Notes under the pieces: model-generated
Seen by the model: the letters and a program-made list of their open reading frames with translations, nothing else
What the model was told of the DNA's origin: nothing
The model's database searches: none
Assembly (NCBI RefSeq): GCF_014204415.1
Contig: NZ_JACHLE010000003.1
Coordinates: 297,834 to 361,833, forward strand
DNA: 64,000 nt
Source of the DNA: Chryseobacterium defluvii
GTDB lineage: Bacteria > Bacteroidota > Bacteroidia > Flavobacteriales > Weeksellaceae
Reading direction: 5' to 3'
Shown: in pieces, positions 18,991 through 27,102 of the stretch
How the letters are laid out: every line of letters begins with the position of its first letter
Position numbering within the stretch: the first letter of the stretch is position 1
Made by a program: the position numbers and the translations under genes

Positions 18991-19356
18991 CTAAATATCC
19001 GCAAATCTCCCTTGGTCTATCAAATTGCTCAAACTCTCGACAAAATCTGTATATGAAATATTTTTCGGCAGAATAAGTGTATGATGATTTTCGTTAATAT
19101 CCAGGAGCTGTTTAATATCTGTTAATATCAAAAAACACTTCTCTGTTAATTTAGTTTGAATCTCTTTTAATTTATCCTTAGTGCGAAAGTTAGCTTCTGC
19201 TATAATAATATCTGCCTGTGATATATTTTTTCTCATTTTGTGAAGATCAAACAGATCATATTCTTCTATGATTAGAAAGGGTGTTTTAGAAATATATTTT
19301 TTTAACCTGCTTTCTAAAACGACATCCTGAACGAAGCAAGCACACCGGATAAACAT
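18991..19356 (-). CDS. Small receiver-like protein lacking the phospho-acceptor pattern
   Basis: This 121-aa protein is not a named family. Its layout follows a response-regulator receiver: a short strand, ESRLKKYISKTPFLIIEEYD (compare ESFVNNTPFLELVG in the neighbouring LytR-like regulator), ADIIIAEAN where a phospho-Asp strand would be, CFLILTD and a final helix. The usual acidic pair and Asp/Lys set are not obvious. It could be a pseudo-receiver that senses or sequesters. It starts 11 bp after the class I precursor gene and so is likely co-transcribed with it. Confidence 0.6.
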   Translation of the reverse strand: MFIRCACFVQDVVLESRLKKYISKTPFLIIEEYDLFDLHKMRKNISQADIIIAEANFRTKDKLKEIQTKLTEKCFLILTDIKQLLDINENHHTLILPKNISYTDFVESLSNLIDQGRFADI

Positions 19357-19367
19357 TTTTTAAACGG

Positions 19368-19508
19368 CTAGGCTGGTGAAGAAATTGAAATGCTTGTCAC
19401 AAGTGTAGGAAGTAACACCATATTTGTAGTCATATCATATCTGGATACAACACGCTTTTTAAAAGTTAAAGTTTCTGATCCGTTTTTTTTAGTTGTTTGA
19501 GTTTTCAT
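19368..19508 (-). CDS. Class I lanthipeptide-like precursor peptide, Cys-free
   Basis: This 46-codon ORF reads MKTQTTKKNGSETLTFKKRV, then VSRYDMTTNMVLLPTLVTSI, then SISSPA. The LTFKKRVVSR segment resembles the LxLxKxxIS leader motif of Bacteroidetes class I lanthipeptide precursors. The C-terminal half is rich in Thr and Ser (TT, T, TSISISS) with no Cys, so it could be dehydrated but not form lanthionine within itself. It lies next to the LytS/LytR and split-LanB genes and starts after a promoter with three 21-bp-spaced repeats. It is short, so its identity rests on motif and context. Confidence 0.65.
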   Translation of the reverse strand: MKTQTTKKNGSETLTFKKRVVSRYDMTTNMVLLPTLVTSISISSPA

Positions 19509-19527
19509 GGTTATCTTTTTAGTGACT

Positions 19528-19619
19528 CAAAAATGATAACTCTGCCTGTCAAACGAAATTTAATTAGACGATGTCTTCAGAATTTTAGATCAATGATGTG
19601 TTTTTTTAGATAAATGATT
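19528..19619 (-). promoter_or_regulatory. Class I precursor promoter with three 21-bp-spaced repeats
   Basis: On the plus strand a -7-like box CAAAAATG lies at 19528-19535. Repeats start at 19565 (TAGACGATGTCT), 19586 (TAGATCAATGAT) and 19607 (TAGATAAATGAT), exactly 21 bp apart. The first starts 30 bp from the end of the box, as at 18704-18796. The minus-strand block TCATTTATCTAAAAAAACA is matched at 17 of 19 positions in the export-operon promoter. A LytTR regulator gene ends at 19620, directly beside it. Confidence 0.6.
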
Positions 19620-20339
19620 TTAATCATTTTCAATTCCAAGCTTTTTATACAGTTCTGTCTTTTGGGACAGGGATATAGGCAGATTTTCGCCTATTTTAAG
19701 CTTAACGGTATTTCCGTAAAAGGATTTTATATACTTTGTGTTAATAATATAGGAACGCTGTATCCTGAAAAAATAAGGCGGCAGCTTTTCTTCCATTGCC
19801 TTCATGGTAGAATGGGTAACATAACGTTCTGATTCTGAAACATGAATTCTCAGATAATCTTTAAGAGCTTCTATGTAAATAATATCTTTAAAAAATAATT
19901 TGACAAGCTGGTTATCTGCTTTTATAAAGATCCGGTCTATTTCATCCGCATGATCTTCCTGTTTGTTTTTTTTTGTATTCAAAACTTCCTTTGCCCTCAC
20001 CAAGGCTTTCAGGAACCTATCGTAGGAAACCGGCTTTACCAGATAATCCACAACCCCGGAATCAAACCCGTCTAACGCGTAGTCCCTGTATGCCGTGATC
20101 AATATGATTACCGGCTTCTTGTCTAGTGAATTGATCAATTGCAGGCCGTTCAATTGCGGCATTTCAATATCCGTAAGGAGGATATCTACCGGGTTTTCCT
20201 GGATAAAGTTCAACGCTTCAAATGGTTTTCCGTAAGAACCCACCAGTTCTAAAAAGGGGGTGTTATTAACAAAACTTTCTATAATTTCCCTTCCCAGCGG
20301 CTCATCATCAAGGACTAAACATTTAATTTTCTTTTCCAT
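19620..20339 (-). CDS. LytTR-family response regulator
   Basis: This 239-aa protein has an N-terminal receiver with acidic residues in CLVLDDEPLGRE, the phospho-Asp in ILLTDIEMPQLNGL (near residue 55), and ITAYRDYALDGFDSGVVDYLVKP in two motifs (Thr and Lys). A LytTR DNA-binding domain covers about residues 135-239 (YIEALKDYLRIHV, RIQRSYIIN). It is the partner of the kinase encoded 1 bp upstream. The 21-bp-spaced repeats at 18741-18794 and 19565-19618 are candidate targets. Confidence 0.93.
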   Translation of the reverse strand: MEKKIKCLVLDDEPLGREIIESFVNNTPFLELVGSYGKPFEALNFIQENPVDILLTDIEMPQLNGLQLINSLDKKPVIILITAYRDYALDGFDSGVVDYLVKPVSYDRFLKALVRAKEVLNTKKNKQEDHADEIDRIFIKADNQLVKLFFKDIIYIEALKDYLRIHVSESERYVTHSTMKAMEEKLPPYFFRIQRSYIINTKYIKSFYGNTVKLKIGENLPISLSQKTELYKKLGIEND

Positions 20340-20340
20340 T

Positions 20341-21492
20341 TTAGTGTAAATTTATTTTTAACTGAACAAGAAATCGTTTCCCATCATTTTTTATATCTAA
20401 GGTGTGCTTATCCGGATATAATAATTTTAATCTTCTTTTGGCATTTTCAATCCCGATCCCTCCATTATTGCCTGCTTTTTTATTGATCTCTGAAACGTCA
20501 TTTTCAATGATAAAGTGAATATTTTTTCCTTTAATCTCAATCATTATACTCAGAAAAGGATTTTCAGACTTTAATCCGTATTTAAAGGCATTCTCTATAA
20601 AGACAAATGAGAGGAGCGGGGCTATTTCCAGATTGAAAAGATGATCATTGTTTATTTTTTTCTCAATATGATAATCATCCGGATAGCGCATTCTCTCCAT
20701 TTCATAGTAATTGTCAATAAACTCCAGTTCTTTCTCCACATATACCACATTTGCATTTGTTTCGTAAAGCGTGTATCTCATAATTTCCGAAAGTTTTAAG
20801 ATGACTTCCGGCGCCAGATCGTCTTTCTTTAATGTAAGAGCATACAGATTATTGAGGGTATTAAAAAGAAAATGAGGGTTTAGCTGGGTCTGCAAGAACT
20901 TATTTTCCATTAAGAGGTTCTCATAGTTCAGTTTCTCAATCTGTCTTTGGGCTTTAACCGATTTTGCATAGGTCTTGCTCAGGTCAAATGTTATCTTAAT
21001 GAAGAAAAAAGGAGAAAGAGCCATTATTACCTCAAAAAGATGCCCCAAAACATTCCGAAGTGAAATTATTTCTGATACGGGAGTATTGTAATTTTCCTTC
21101 AAAAGGTCTTTTAATACTCCAAAATCAGGTTGTATATCGTTTATATACAGAAATTTATAAAAATAATGATTAATTGCCAGCCAAAGCTGGATCAGCAATG
21201 GAACAGAGACAATGAAGAGAATGATATAGTTTCTATTAAATGTATAGGGGACTACCATATAAAAAAAGATATAAAAAACACTCATGTTACATAGTGTCAT
21301 CCTGACTGAAAAAAGCAATGAGGACTGAAACTCAAACTGATAGCCGTAATAATAATTCAGCAATACTAAAAATGTGAAGATAAGCCACATCAAAGCATGG
21401 CTCATGAGCCTTGTTCCCGTCGTGTAAAAACGATCAAAATCAAAATTTACAATTTTCTCTATAAAGCTCTGCGATGGTAATTCTTTTCTCAT
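20341..21492 (-). CDS. LytS-type sensor histidine kinase
   Basis: This 383-aa protein has about four membrane helices (residues 25-175) and a coiled segment. The His_kinase domain has the His in QLNPHFLFNTLNNLY (near 210) and a degenerate GHKL ATPase with PLLSFVFIENAFKYGL and GGIGIENAKRRL. It would phosphorylate the LytTR regulator. No separate sensor domain is visible, so the loops or membrane helices probably sense the signal. It lies just downstream of the split LanB genes. Confidence 0.92.
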   Translation of the reverse strand: MRKELPSQSFIEKIVNFDFDRFYTTGTRLMSHALMWLIFTFLVLLNYYYGYQFEFQSSLLFSVRMTLCNMSVFYIFFYMVVPYTFNRNYIILFIVSVPLLIQLWLAINHYFYKFLYINDIQPDFGVLKDLLKENYNTPVSEIISLRNVLGHLFEVIMALSPFFFIKITFDLSKTYAKSVKAQRQIEKLNYENLLMENKFLQTQLNPHFLFNTLNNLYALTLKKDDLAPEVILKLSEIMRYTLYETNANVVYVEKELEFIDNYYEMERMRYPDDYHIEKKINNDHLFNLEIAPLLSFVFIENAFKYGLKSENPFLSIMIEIKGKNIHFIIENDVSEINKKAGNNGGIGIENAKRRLKLLYPDKHTLDIKNDGKRFLVQLKINLH

Positions 21493-21565
21493 TATTTGTT
21501 TCTATATACTGATAAGTAACCCATGTTTAAAGTAGGGCTCTTATTTTTCAGGACATAAATATACC

Positions 21566-22465
21566 TTAGTTTGACATAACATTTATACTTAGTTTTTTAT
21601 TTTTATACAATTCTTTTGTGTAGAAACGGGTCAAAAAATCGTACAGAATATATTCCTGCTTCCTTTGCTCTATTCTGAATAAACGGTTGCAATTCATATG
21701 AATACAGCTGGAAAGTATGCCGTGAAAATTCTGCGTCAACATTTTTTCCCGGTCCATCATTATTATTTTAGAAACAGCCTTCCTACTGATCTCTGATCTG
21801 TGAGCCAGCAGCTGAGAGAAGGCATTATCATTTTTCAGACTGTCCGTAATTAATTCTTCATATTCACGGAATGCTTTATCCAATTGTTTATTCAGTACTT
21901 TATCTTTTTTAAATTCGACACTGAAATGGGAATTGATATTTGAAACAAAAACCAACTTTTCATTTAAATCCATCCCGAAGTCTGACAGTGTTTTATCCAG
22001 AGCAAGGAGACCGTATATCCATCTGTCATTCTCTGACAACAGGTTTTGTTCCACTCCATTTAACAAAGGGAGAACTGTTATTGTGTCATAAAAAAACAGT
22101 TCTTCTACCTGTTCAATACATTTCGGGTCATAGCGCTCCAATTCCCTGATATAGGTATCTAAAAGTATCGTTGCAATTCCTTTTTTTATCTCATTTTCCA
22201 ATACTGCATTTATTTCGGACAGGATACCGGCTGTTTCAGACGGATCAGGTAAAAACAATCTTACCCTGACATGAAAGCCGGGATCATAATAGCGTATAAA
22301 AAACCACTTTTCCACTTTTCCATCAGCAATTTTGGAAGAAATAAATTCCTGTATCTTCAACAGGATCTTATCTGCAAAAAAGCTTCTCAGGTATATTTTT
22401 AAATACAGCCATTCTTCGCCAACTGCAAAACGTCTTTTAACAGCACTATCCTCTTTCATGGTCAT
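21566..22465 (-). CDS. LanB C-terminal elimination-type protein (thiopeptide-type biosynthesis domain)
   Basis: This 299-aa protein matches the SpaB-C / thiopeptide-type family: EEWLYLKIYL, ADKILLKIQEFI, VEKWFFIRYYDPGFHVRVR and RYDPKCIEQVEELFFYDT. In split LanB systems this part removes glutamate from glutamylated Ser/Thr to give dehydroamino acids, or in related enzymes performs a cycloaddition. It overlaps the LanB N-terminal gene by 20 bp, so the two are translationally coupled. The start at 22465 or the Met two codons later are both possible. Confidence 0.85.
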   Translation of the reverse strand: MTMKEDSAVKRRFAVGEEWLYLKIYLRSFFADKILLKIQEFISSKIADGKVEKWFFIRYYDPGFHVRVRLFLPDPSETAGILSEINAVLENEIKKGIATILLDTYIRELERYDPKCIEQVEELFFYDTITVLPLLNGVEQNLLSENDRWIYGLLALDKTLSDFGMDLNEKLVFVSNINSHFSVEFKKDKVLNKQLDKAFREYEELITDSLKNDNAFSQLLAHRSEISRKAVSKIIMMDREKMLTQNFHGILSSCIHMNCNRLFRIEQRKQEYILYDFLTRFYTKELYKNKKLSINVMSN

Positions 22466-24668
22466 TTTTTTTGTAGAAATTAACTATAAACTCATTGGTA
22501 AAATATTTATTCTCTTCATTTTTAACGAGCATATTATTATCGTTAAAAAGTACTTCTTCCAGAACTATTTCCCTGCTGTTTTTAATACTGTCCAAAAACA
22601 TGTCTGTAAGCAATTCATTATTAAAATCTATATAGAGTTTGTTATCCATATCTTTTATGACAACAGTATCCGGAATGTGATTCCGGAGTCTCCAAAGCCC
22701 TATTTTCTCAGTAAAATCGCTTTGCCTGTATATTTTTTTGAGGTACTTTATATCATCTTCCATGATGTTCCAGTATGCTTTTGAAAGGATGATATCCTTA
22801 TATGTTACACGGGGCATATATCTGAACGTTTTTCCCAGTATTCCCCAATCGAAGAATATATTTTTCTGAAGATCCTGATATTGAAAATCCGCCAAAAATT
22901 TATAGATACTCAGATTCTTGGGATGTCCAGAATAATGAGCGGAAGAAAGCCGGGGGATAATTTTTTTATTCAGTCTTATAGATCTTAATACCAGCCTGTC
23001 ATCTTTGACGGACAGTACCAGATCTTCCGGCCGGATCTGATGATCTTCCGATAAGAGTGACCCTGATAAAACCGGGATCTCATAATCGGTAAGCTGAGGG
23101 CGCAATATTACATTTCCTTCCCGGGACTCCGGTAAATGGGTAATTTCTGCGAAAACTGTATCGTTATCCAAAAACTCTTCTTCTTTTTTAATGATCTTTT
23201 TTATGATCGCTTTCATACTTTCATCAAAATATGAGAACCGCCCCAATAATTTTGCCGCTGATGCCGAAACCGAAGGAACATAAATAACCTCTTTATCTTC
23301 TTTGTATATTTCTATGGTCGCTGACAAGGTGTCATGGAAGTCCTGATCATTTTCATCATCAATGGAAAGAAGGTCTTCATCTGTAATTTCAATTTCTTTA
23401 GGAGATCCTGTAGAACTATTTAAAAAGAATTCACTTAATTTTCGGGATAAAAAAGAGTCTTTACTACTCCACCTGATATTTTTATCTGCCGTTTTATCGG
23501 AAAACTTTATTTTTTCCAGTAATGGGGTCATCAGCTTTTCCTCCAAATGAGGATATCCCAGCCCGAAGTCCTCATCAAGAGCTTCCAGCAAAGGAACTTC
23601 TTCTCCCTCATATTTCGTATAAAACCTGTCCTTAAAAATTTTAAGAACATCATCTTCTGAGGCCGGAGACAATTTTTTTATGATATTAAGAGCTTTTGAG
23701 ATCTTATTTAGTGTCTTTTCGGAAAGTGTATTATGATGGGCGTTAAGCTGTAAATCGGTCTGGAAAATATTCCGGATATCGTGTTCCATAAAAGTAAAGA
23801 TATCCGCTCCTTCCTCCATACCGGCAATATGATCCCTATTCTCCGAAATATCCGAAAAGGAGCTCATCAGCATTTTACTTTTTTTGATAAAAGACCGGGA
23901 ATTATTGTTTAGGTTCAGATGCTCTAATTTACTTATCAGTGTTTTAAAAGGATCTGTATCCAGCGTGGATATTTCCAGTTCGGATGCCAGTATCTGACTT
24001 TCGATAAGGCTTTCAACATATTCTTCAGATTCTTTCTTTTCGAATCCTTTATTTACAAAAAACTGTACGATTTCATCAAAAAACCTGCTTTTATTGCAAA
24101 AATCTAATGCAGATGACAGGTCTTCGTTATATTCTGTTGTGGATTTAAAATATATTTTTTTATTGTCCATAACATCAGACTCTACATAGCTGTAAAAATC
24201 ATCTACAGCATAAAGCATATTATTGGGTGAGAATTTTATTTGCCTTTGTATTTCCGGCAGAGAGGAGAAATAGCTAGTCAGTTTTGAGACCAGCTCCATA
24301 TCCAGACGGATATGCTTTTTATACTCTTTTTTATTTTTTAGCAAAACATTTGTTTCATGGCCTGCTTTACCGGGAGCACATCCTGCAAACAGGCCAAAAG
24401 GCGTACACCTTGTTTTACTTCTTACGTAATATTTTGTCAGGGAACTTATGAGTTTTTGCTCCAGCTGCTCTTTATCCAAAGATTTATTGATCTCTTGGTA
24501 AAGAACCTGTGAAGCAGTAAAAACACCTTCTCTGAAAAACGGATCAGAGGTGAACAAAGTGAGGAGTTCTTCCGGTTTAAGATTCTGGAGCTCTTCTTTA
24601 CTAAAGTGCAATGCCGGAGTTCTTACTATAAAGTCTTCAAAGTGCGTGTATTCGATATTTTTTCCCAT
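22446..24668 (-). CDS. LanB N-terminal (glutamylation) dehydratase
   Basis: This 740-aa protein resembles the lantibiotic dehydratase N-terminal domain. It has FIVRTPALHF near residue 13, KYYVRSKTRCTPFGLFAG near residue 84, and in the C-terminal part LPRVTYKDIILSKAYW-like and WRLRNHIPDTVVI motifs. In class I lanthipeptide synthesis this domain transfers glutamate from glutamyl-tRNA to Ser/Thr of the precursor. Here the elimination domain is a separate gene overlapping the 3' end. The likely substrate is the small peptide at 19368-19508. No LanC cyclase gene accompanies it. Confidence 0.87.
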   Translation of the reverse strand: MGKNIEYTHFEDFIVRTPALHFSKEELQNLKPEELLTLFTSDPFFREGVFTASQVLYQEINKSLDKEQLEQKLISSLTKYYVRSKTRCTPFGLFAGCAPGKAGHETNVLLKNKKEYKKHIRLDMELVSKLTSYFSSLPEIQRQIKFSPNNMLYAVDDFYSYVESDVMDNKKIYFKSTTEYNEDLSSALDFCNKSRFFDEIVQFFVNKGFEKKESEEYVESLIESQILASELEISTLDTDPFKTLISKLEHLNLNNNSRSFIKKSKMLMSSFSDISENRDHIAGMEEGADIFTFMEHDIRNIFQTDLQLNAHHNTLSEKTLNKISKALNIIKKLSPASEDDVLKIFKDRFYTKYEGEEVPLLEALDEDFGLGYPHLEEKLMTPLLEKIKFSDKTADKNIRWSSKDSFLSRKLSEFFLNSSTGSPKEIEITDEDLLSIDDENDQDFHDTLSATIEIYKEDKEVIYVPSVSASAAKLLGRFSYFDESMKAIIKKIIKKEEEFLDNDTVFAEITHLPESREGNVILRPQLTDYEIPVLSGSLLSEDHQIRPEDLVLSVKDDRLVLRSIRLNKKIIPRLSSAHYSGHPKNLSIYKFLADFQYQDLQKNIFFDWGILGKTFRYMPRVTYKDIILSKAYWNIMEDDIKYLKKIYRQSDFTEKIGLWRLRNHIPDTVVIKDMDNKLYIDFNNELLTDMFLDSIKNSREIVLEEVLFNDNNMLVKNEENKYFTNEFIVNFYKKNDHERG

Positions 24669-25190
24669 GGCATCGTTAAGACTGTCTTCAATACTTTGAG
24701 ATAGTCCTGTTCAGTTTTGTTTTCAAAAACACTCACCGCAATGTTATCATTCTTTATAGTAGGCTCTTTTTCATTTTGTACCTGATAATTATTTGGGACA
24801 GATTAAGAAACATTTTGAGTGTGTTTTTTTGTTAATTAGTTTTCATAAGGGCCTTGTTTTCAAAATCCCGCATAAAATTAGAAAAATAATTCACAAAATG
24901 ATGGATTTATTAGTAGAATATTTAAAAAGGGGCATATCTCCTAATATTGTTTGGCATTGTAAGCTTATGGAAGAGAAATACAAATATTTGGAGGACTAAA
25001 ATTTCACGATAGAAATCCTATTTAATAAAAGAGGAAGTCAGAAATTTTGAAGCTCTACGCATTAAGTTTCAACATTAATGAGATAATGGAAACCATTTTA
25101 TTTTTTTAGACAATATAAAAATTCTATCGAAGAAAATAATTAAAGGGATAGAAGTGGTTAACATCACAAAGACTACAATAATAAATTGAT
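24669..25190 (-). other. Gene-poor stretch upstream of LanB, possible remnant
   Basis: No convincing gene is present in these 520 bases. On the minus strand an ATG-less frame of about 55 codons runs into the lanB start region and ends shortly after it (contains ENKTEQDYLKVLKTVLTMPW). It could be the tail of a lost gene or chance. On the plus strand a 68-codon ORF (24793-24999) has no recognisable feature. From here to about 30.9 kb the DNA is more AT-rich than the flanks, consistent with separate acquisition. Confidence 0.3.
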
Positions 25191-25931
25191 TTAGTGGAAA
25201 TACATTAAACCAATTTTATTTACAACTTTAGCTATTATCCCCGTTATGAATAAAATAATACAGACAATTACTATACATCTAATGATAAGATCAACTTTTT
25301 TATAATTGAAAGCCGAAAAGTACTGATAATAAAACCAAAAGAAATAACCTAGCTTTAATAGTTCTGTAAAAACAGAAACATATTGTAATGCCTTTATATT
25401 AGAGCAAAATATAGTTACAATAGGAAATATATAATTTATCATCAGTATTCCTGCTATCATATACATAGTTTGTACCAAATGTTCAGAGTAATTCTGCTTA
25501 CTTTTTTTAAAAAGAATATAGCTTGCAAATGCATAAAATGGAACCCATGATAATGCTATTAGTTTAGCATATTCCTTGGTTACTTTTGTGAATCCTTCAA
25601 AATTTTTCTTATTTTCAACAATATCAATCATTTTAACTTTCTCATAGCTTCCAATAAAATGAGTAACTGCAATAATAATAAGTAATAAGGTAAAGTAATT
25701 GAAGTGTTTTACTCTTTTACCTTGTATATATTCTCTAGTACTATGCCCAGGTCTAATAAAAAGTTCCTTTACGGTAAACAAAAACCCTTTGTCTAAATGA
25801 AATACTCCATGAATAAAATCATGCAATATAAAATGTTTTAGAGAAAAACGATGAGTAGACGTTTTCTGTCCACAAACAGAACAAAAATTATTTTCAGTTG
25901 TTGTGTTACAATTTAGGCATTTTCCGTTCAT
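25191..25931 (-). CDS. DUF3667 membrane protein with zinc ribbon
   Basis: This 246-aa protein starts with a zinc ribbon (CLNCNTTTENNFCSVCG, two CxxC pairs). The DUF3667 pattern HFILHDFIHGVFHLDKGFLFTVKELF (given in part) and TREYIQGKRVKHFNYF follow, then four or five membrane helices. The family is widespread in Bacteroidetes and has no known function. It lies within the AT-rich part of the island but shows no specific tie to peptide synthesis. Confidence 0.85.
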   Translation of the reverse strand: MNGKCLNCNTTTENNFCSVCGQKTSTHRFSLKHFILHDFIHGVFHLDKGFLFTVKELFIRPGHSTREYIQGKRVKHFNYFTLLLIIIAVTHFIGSYEKVKMIDIVENKKNFEGFTKVTKEYAKLIALSWVPFYAFASYILFKKSKQNYSEHLVQTMYMIAGILMINYIFPIVTIFCSNIKALQYVSVFTELLKLGYFFWFYYQYFSAFNYKKVDLIIRCIVIVCIILFITGIIAKVVNKIGLMYFH

Positions 25932-26200
25932 AATTTTTTATATATTTTAAACCCTAAAGCAAAACATAAATATTAAATTCCTTTACAAATATAAGTTTTA
26001 TATGTTTATTTTTGGCTCAATATATCTTGGCTATTCCTTTTTGTATTCCCTTGAGAGCAAATTTATTTTGTGATATATAATTACCCAAGCAGCTATTTTC
26101 GAGCATTTCATAAAAAAATATTAATTCTCTGTGCTTTTGAAAGTATGAATGAGGGTGTTTTCTTTTTTGAGGAGTGTATAATTTGTTTTTTTAAGTGTCT

Positions 26201-27085
26201 CTACTTATCGTGTTTTAGTAGTGATCTCTTCCAGTAGGGTTTTATAATCCTTCTTTTTTTATGACATAATACCATAAGAATCAAGGTAGCAGTAAAACAA
26301 AAAATCGTTGCCTGAATTGATCCTTCAGGTCCGAATTGCCCTCCAGTATACCAATTTTCCCCGTTTATATTTGAAACAATTAAGGATTTTGAAGCTTTAA
26401 TTCCGGAAATTGTGGCTCCGAACACTCCTGATTGTGTAAAATTCCAAGCAAAATGAATTGCAATGGGAAACCATAAATTTCTTGAATATATATAGGCAGC
26501 ACCTAGTAACAACCCGGCTTGGATCGCTAATCCAATACTAGAACCTATTGAACTATTTGGATTTGTAAAATGTAACAACCCAAAAATTATAGCAGATATT
26601 AATAACGAGATATAGCTTCCTAGTTTTTCCTCTGTAATTCTAAATATGATTCCTCTAAATAAAATCTCTTCAAAAGTTGCTGAAGCAAAAGCCATAGTTA
26701 AAGGAGAAATAATGTATAGAAGAGGGTTTATAGAAATTATAGAATATCCACCTTTTATATATATAAATAGAATTGTTAAAGATTGTAATATTGCTCCTAA
26801 AAGAGCACCAATAATTAAGTTTTTGAATATATTATTTTTAGAAAACTCTGTTATATTTCTTTTTTCATAAACTTTATATAGATAAATATATGCACCAACT
26901 GCCAAGATGGTTGAAATAATTGTTACAATTAAATTATTCCAATCTTTAGAAAGAAAACTGAGTCTGGCTATTCCTCCTCTAAAATTTTTTGTAATTCCAT
27001 AAGTACCTGAAACAACAATTATCCCTACTAATATTTTTGTTAACGGAAAATATAAAATTTTGCTTCCTATGCTTTTATTTTTCAT
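26201..27085 (-). CDS. CPBP family intramembrane glutamic protease
   Basis: This 294-aa protein has eight or so membrane helices and the CPBP (Abi) motifs EEILFRGIIF (near residue 145, Glu pair), GLLHFTNP (His) and AIHFAWNFTQ (His/Asn). CPBP proteins are Rce1-related proteases often linked to bacteriocin maturation or self-immunity. It lies 17 bp downstream of the LanM-type dehydratase, so it is probably in the precursor operon. Immunity or peptide processing is the reasonable guess. Confidence 0.9.
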   Translation of the reverse strand: MKNKSIGSKILYFPLTKILVGIIVVSGTYGITKNFRGGIARLSFLSKDWNNLIVTIISTILAVGAYIYLYKVYEKRNITEFSKNNIFKNLIIGALLGAILQSLTILFIYIKGGYSIISINPLLYIISPLTMAFASATFEEILFRGIIFRITEEKLGSYISLLISAIIFGLLHFTNPNSSIGSSIGLAIQAGLLLGAAYIYSRNLWFPIAIHFAWNFTQSGVFGATISGIKASKSLIVSNINGENWYTGGQFGPEGSIQATIFCFTATLILMVLCHKKRRIIKPYWKRSLLKHDK

Positions 27086-27102
27086 CCTATTGAGTATTTA
27101 GT

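Noticed and set aside
24669..24840. Minus-strand open frame (ENKTEQDYLKVLKTVLTMPW) as an extra precursor
   Set aside because: It lacks an ATG, runs into the lanB start in another frame and has no leader or core pattern.
24793..24999. 68-codon plus-strand ORF
   Set aside because: It has no recognisable motif, no promoter and no clear partner; composition is like the surrounding non-coding DNA.
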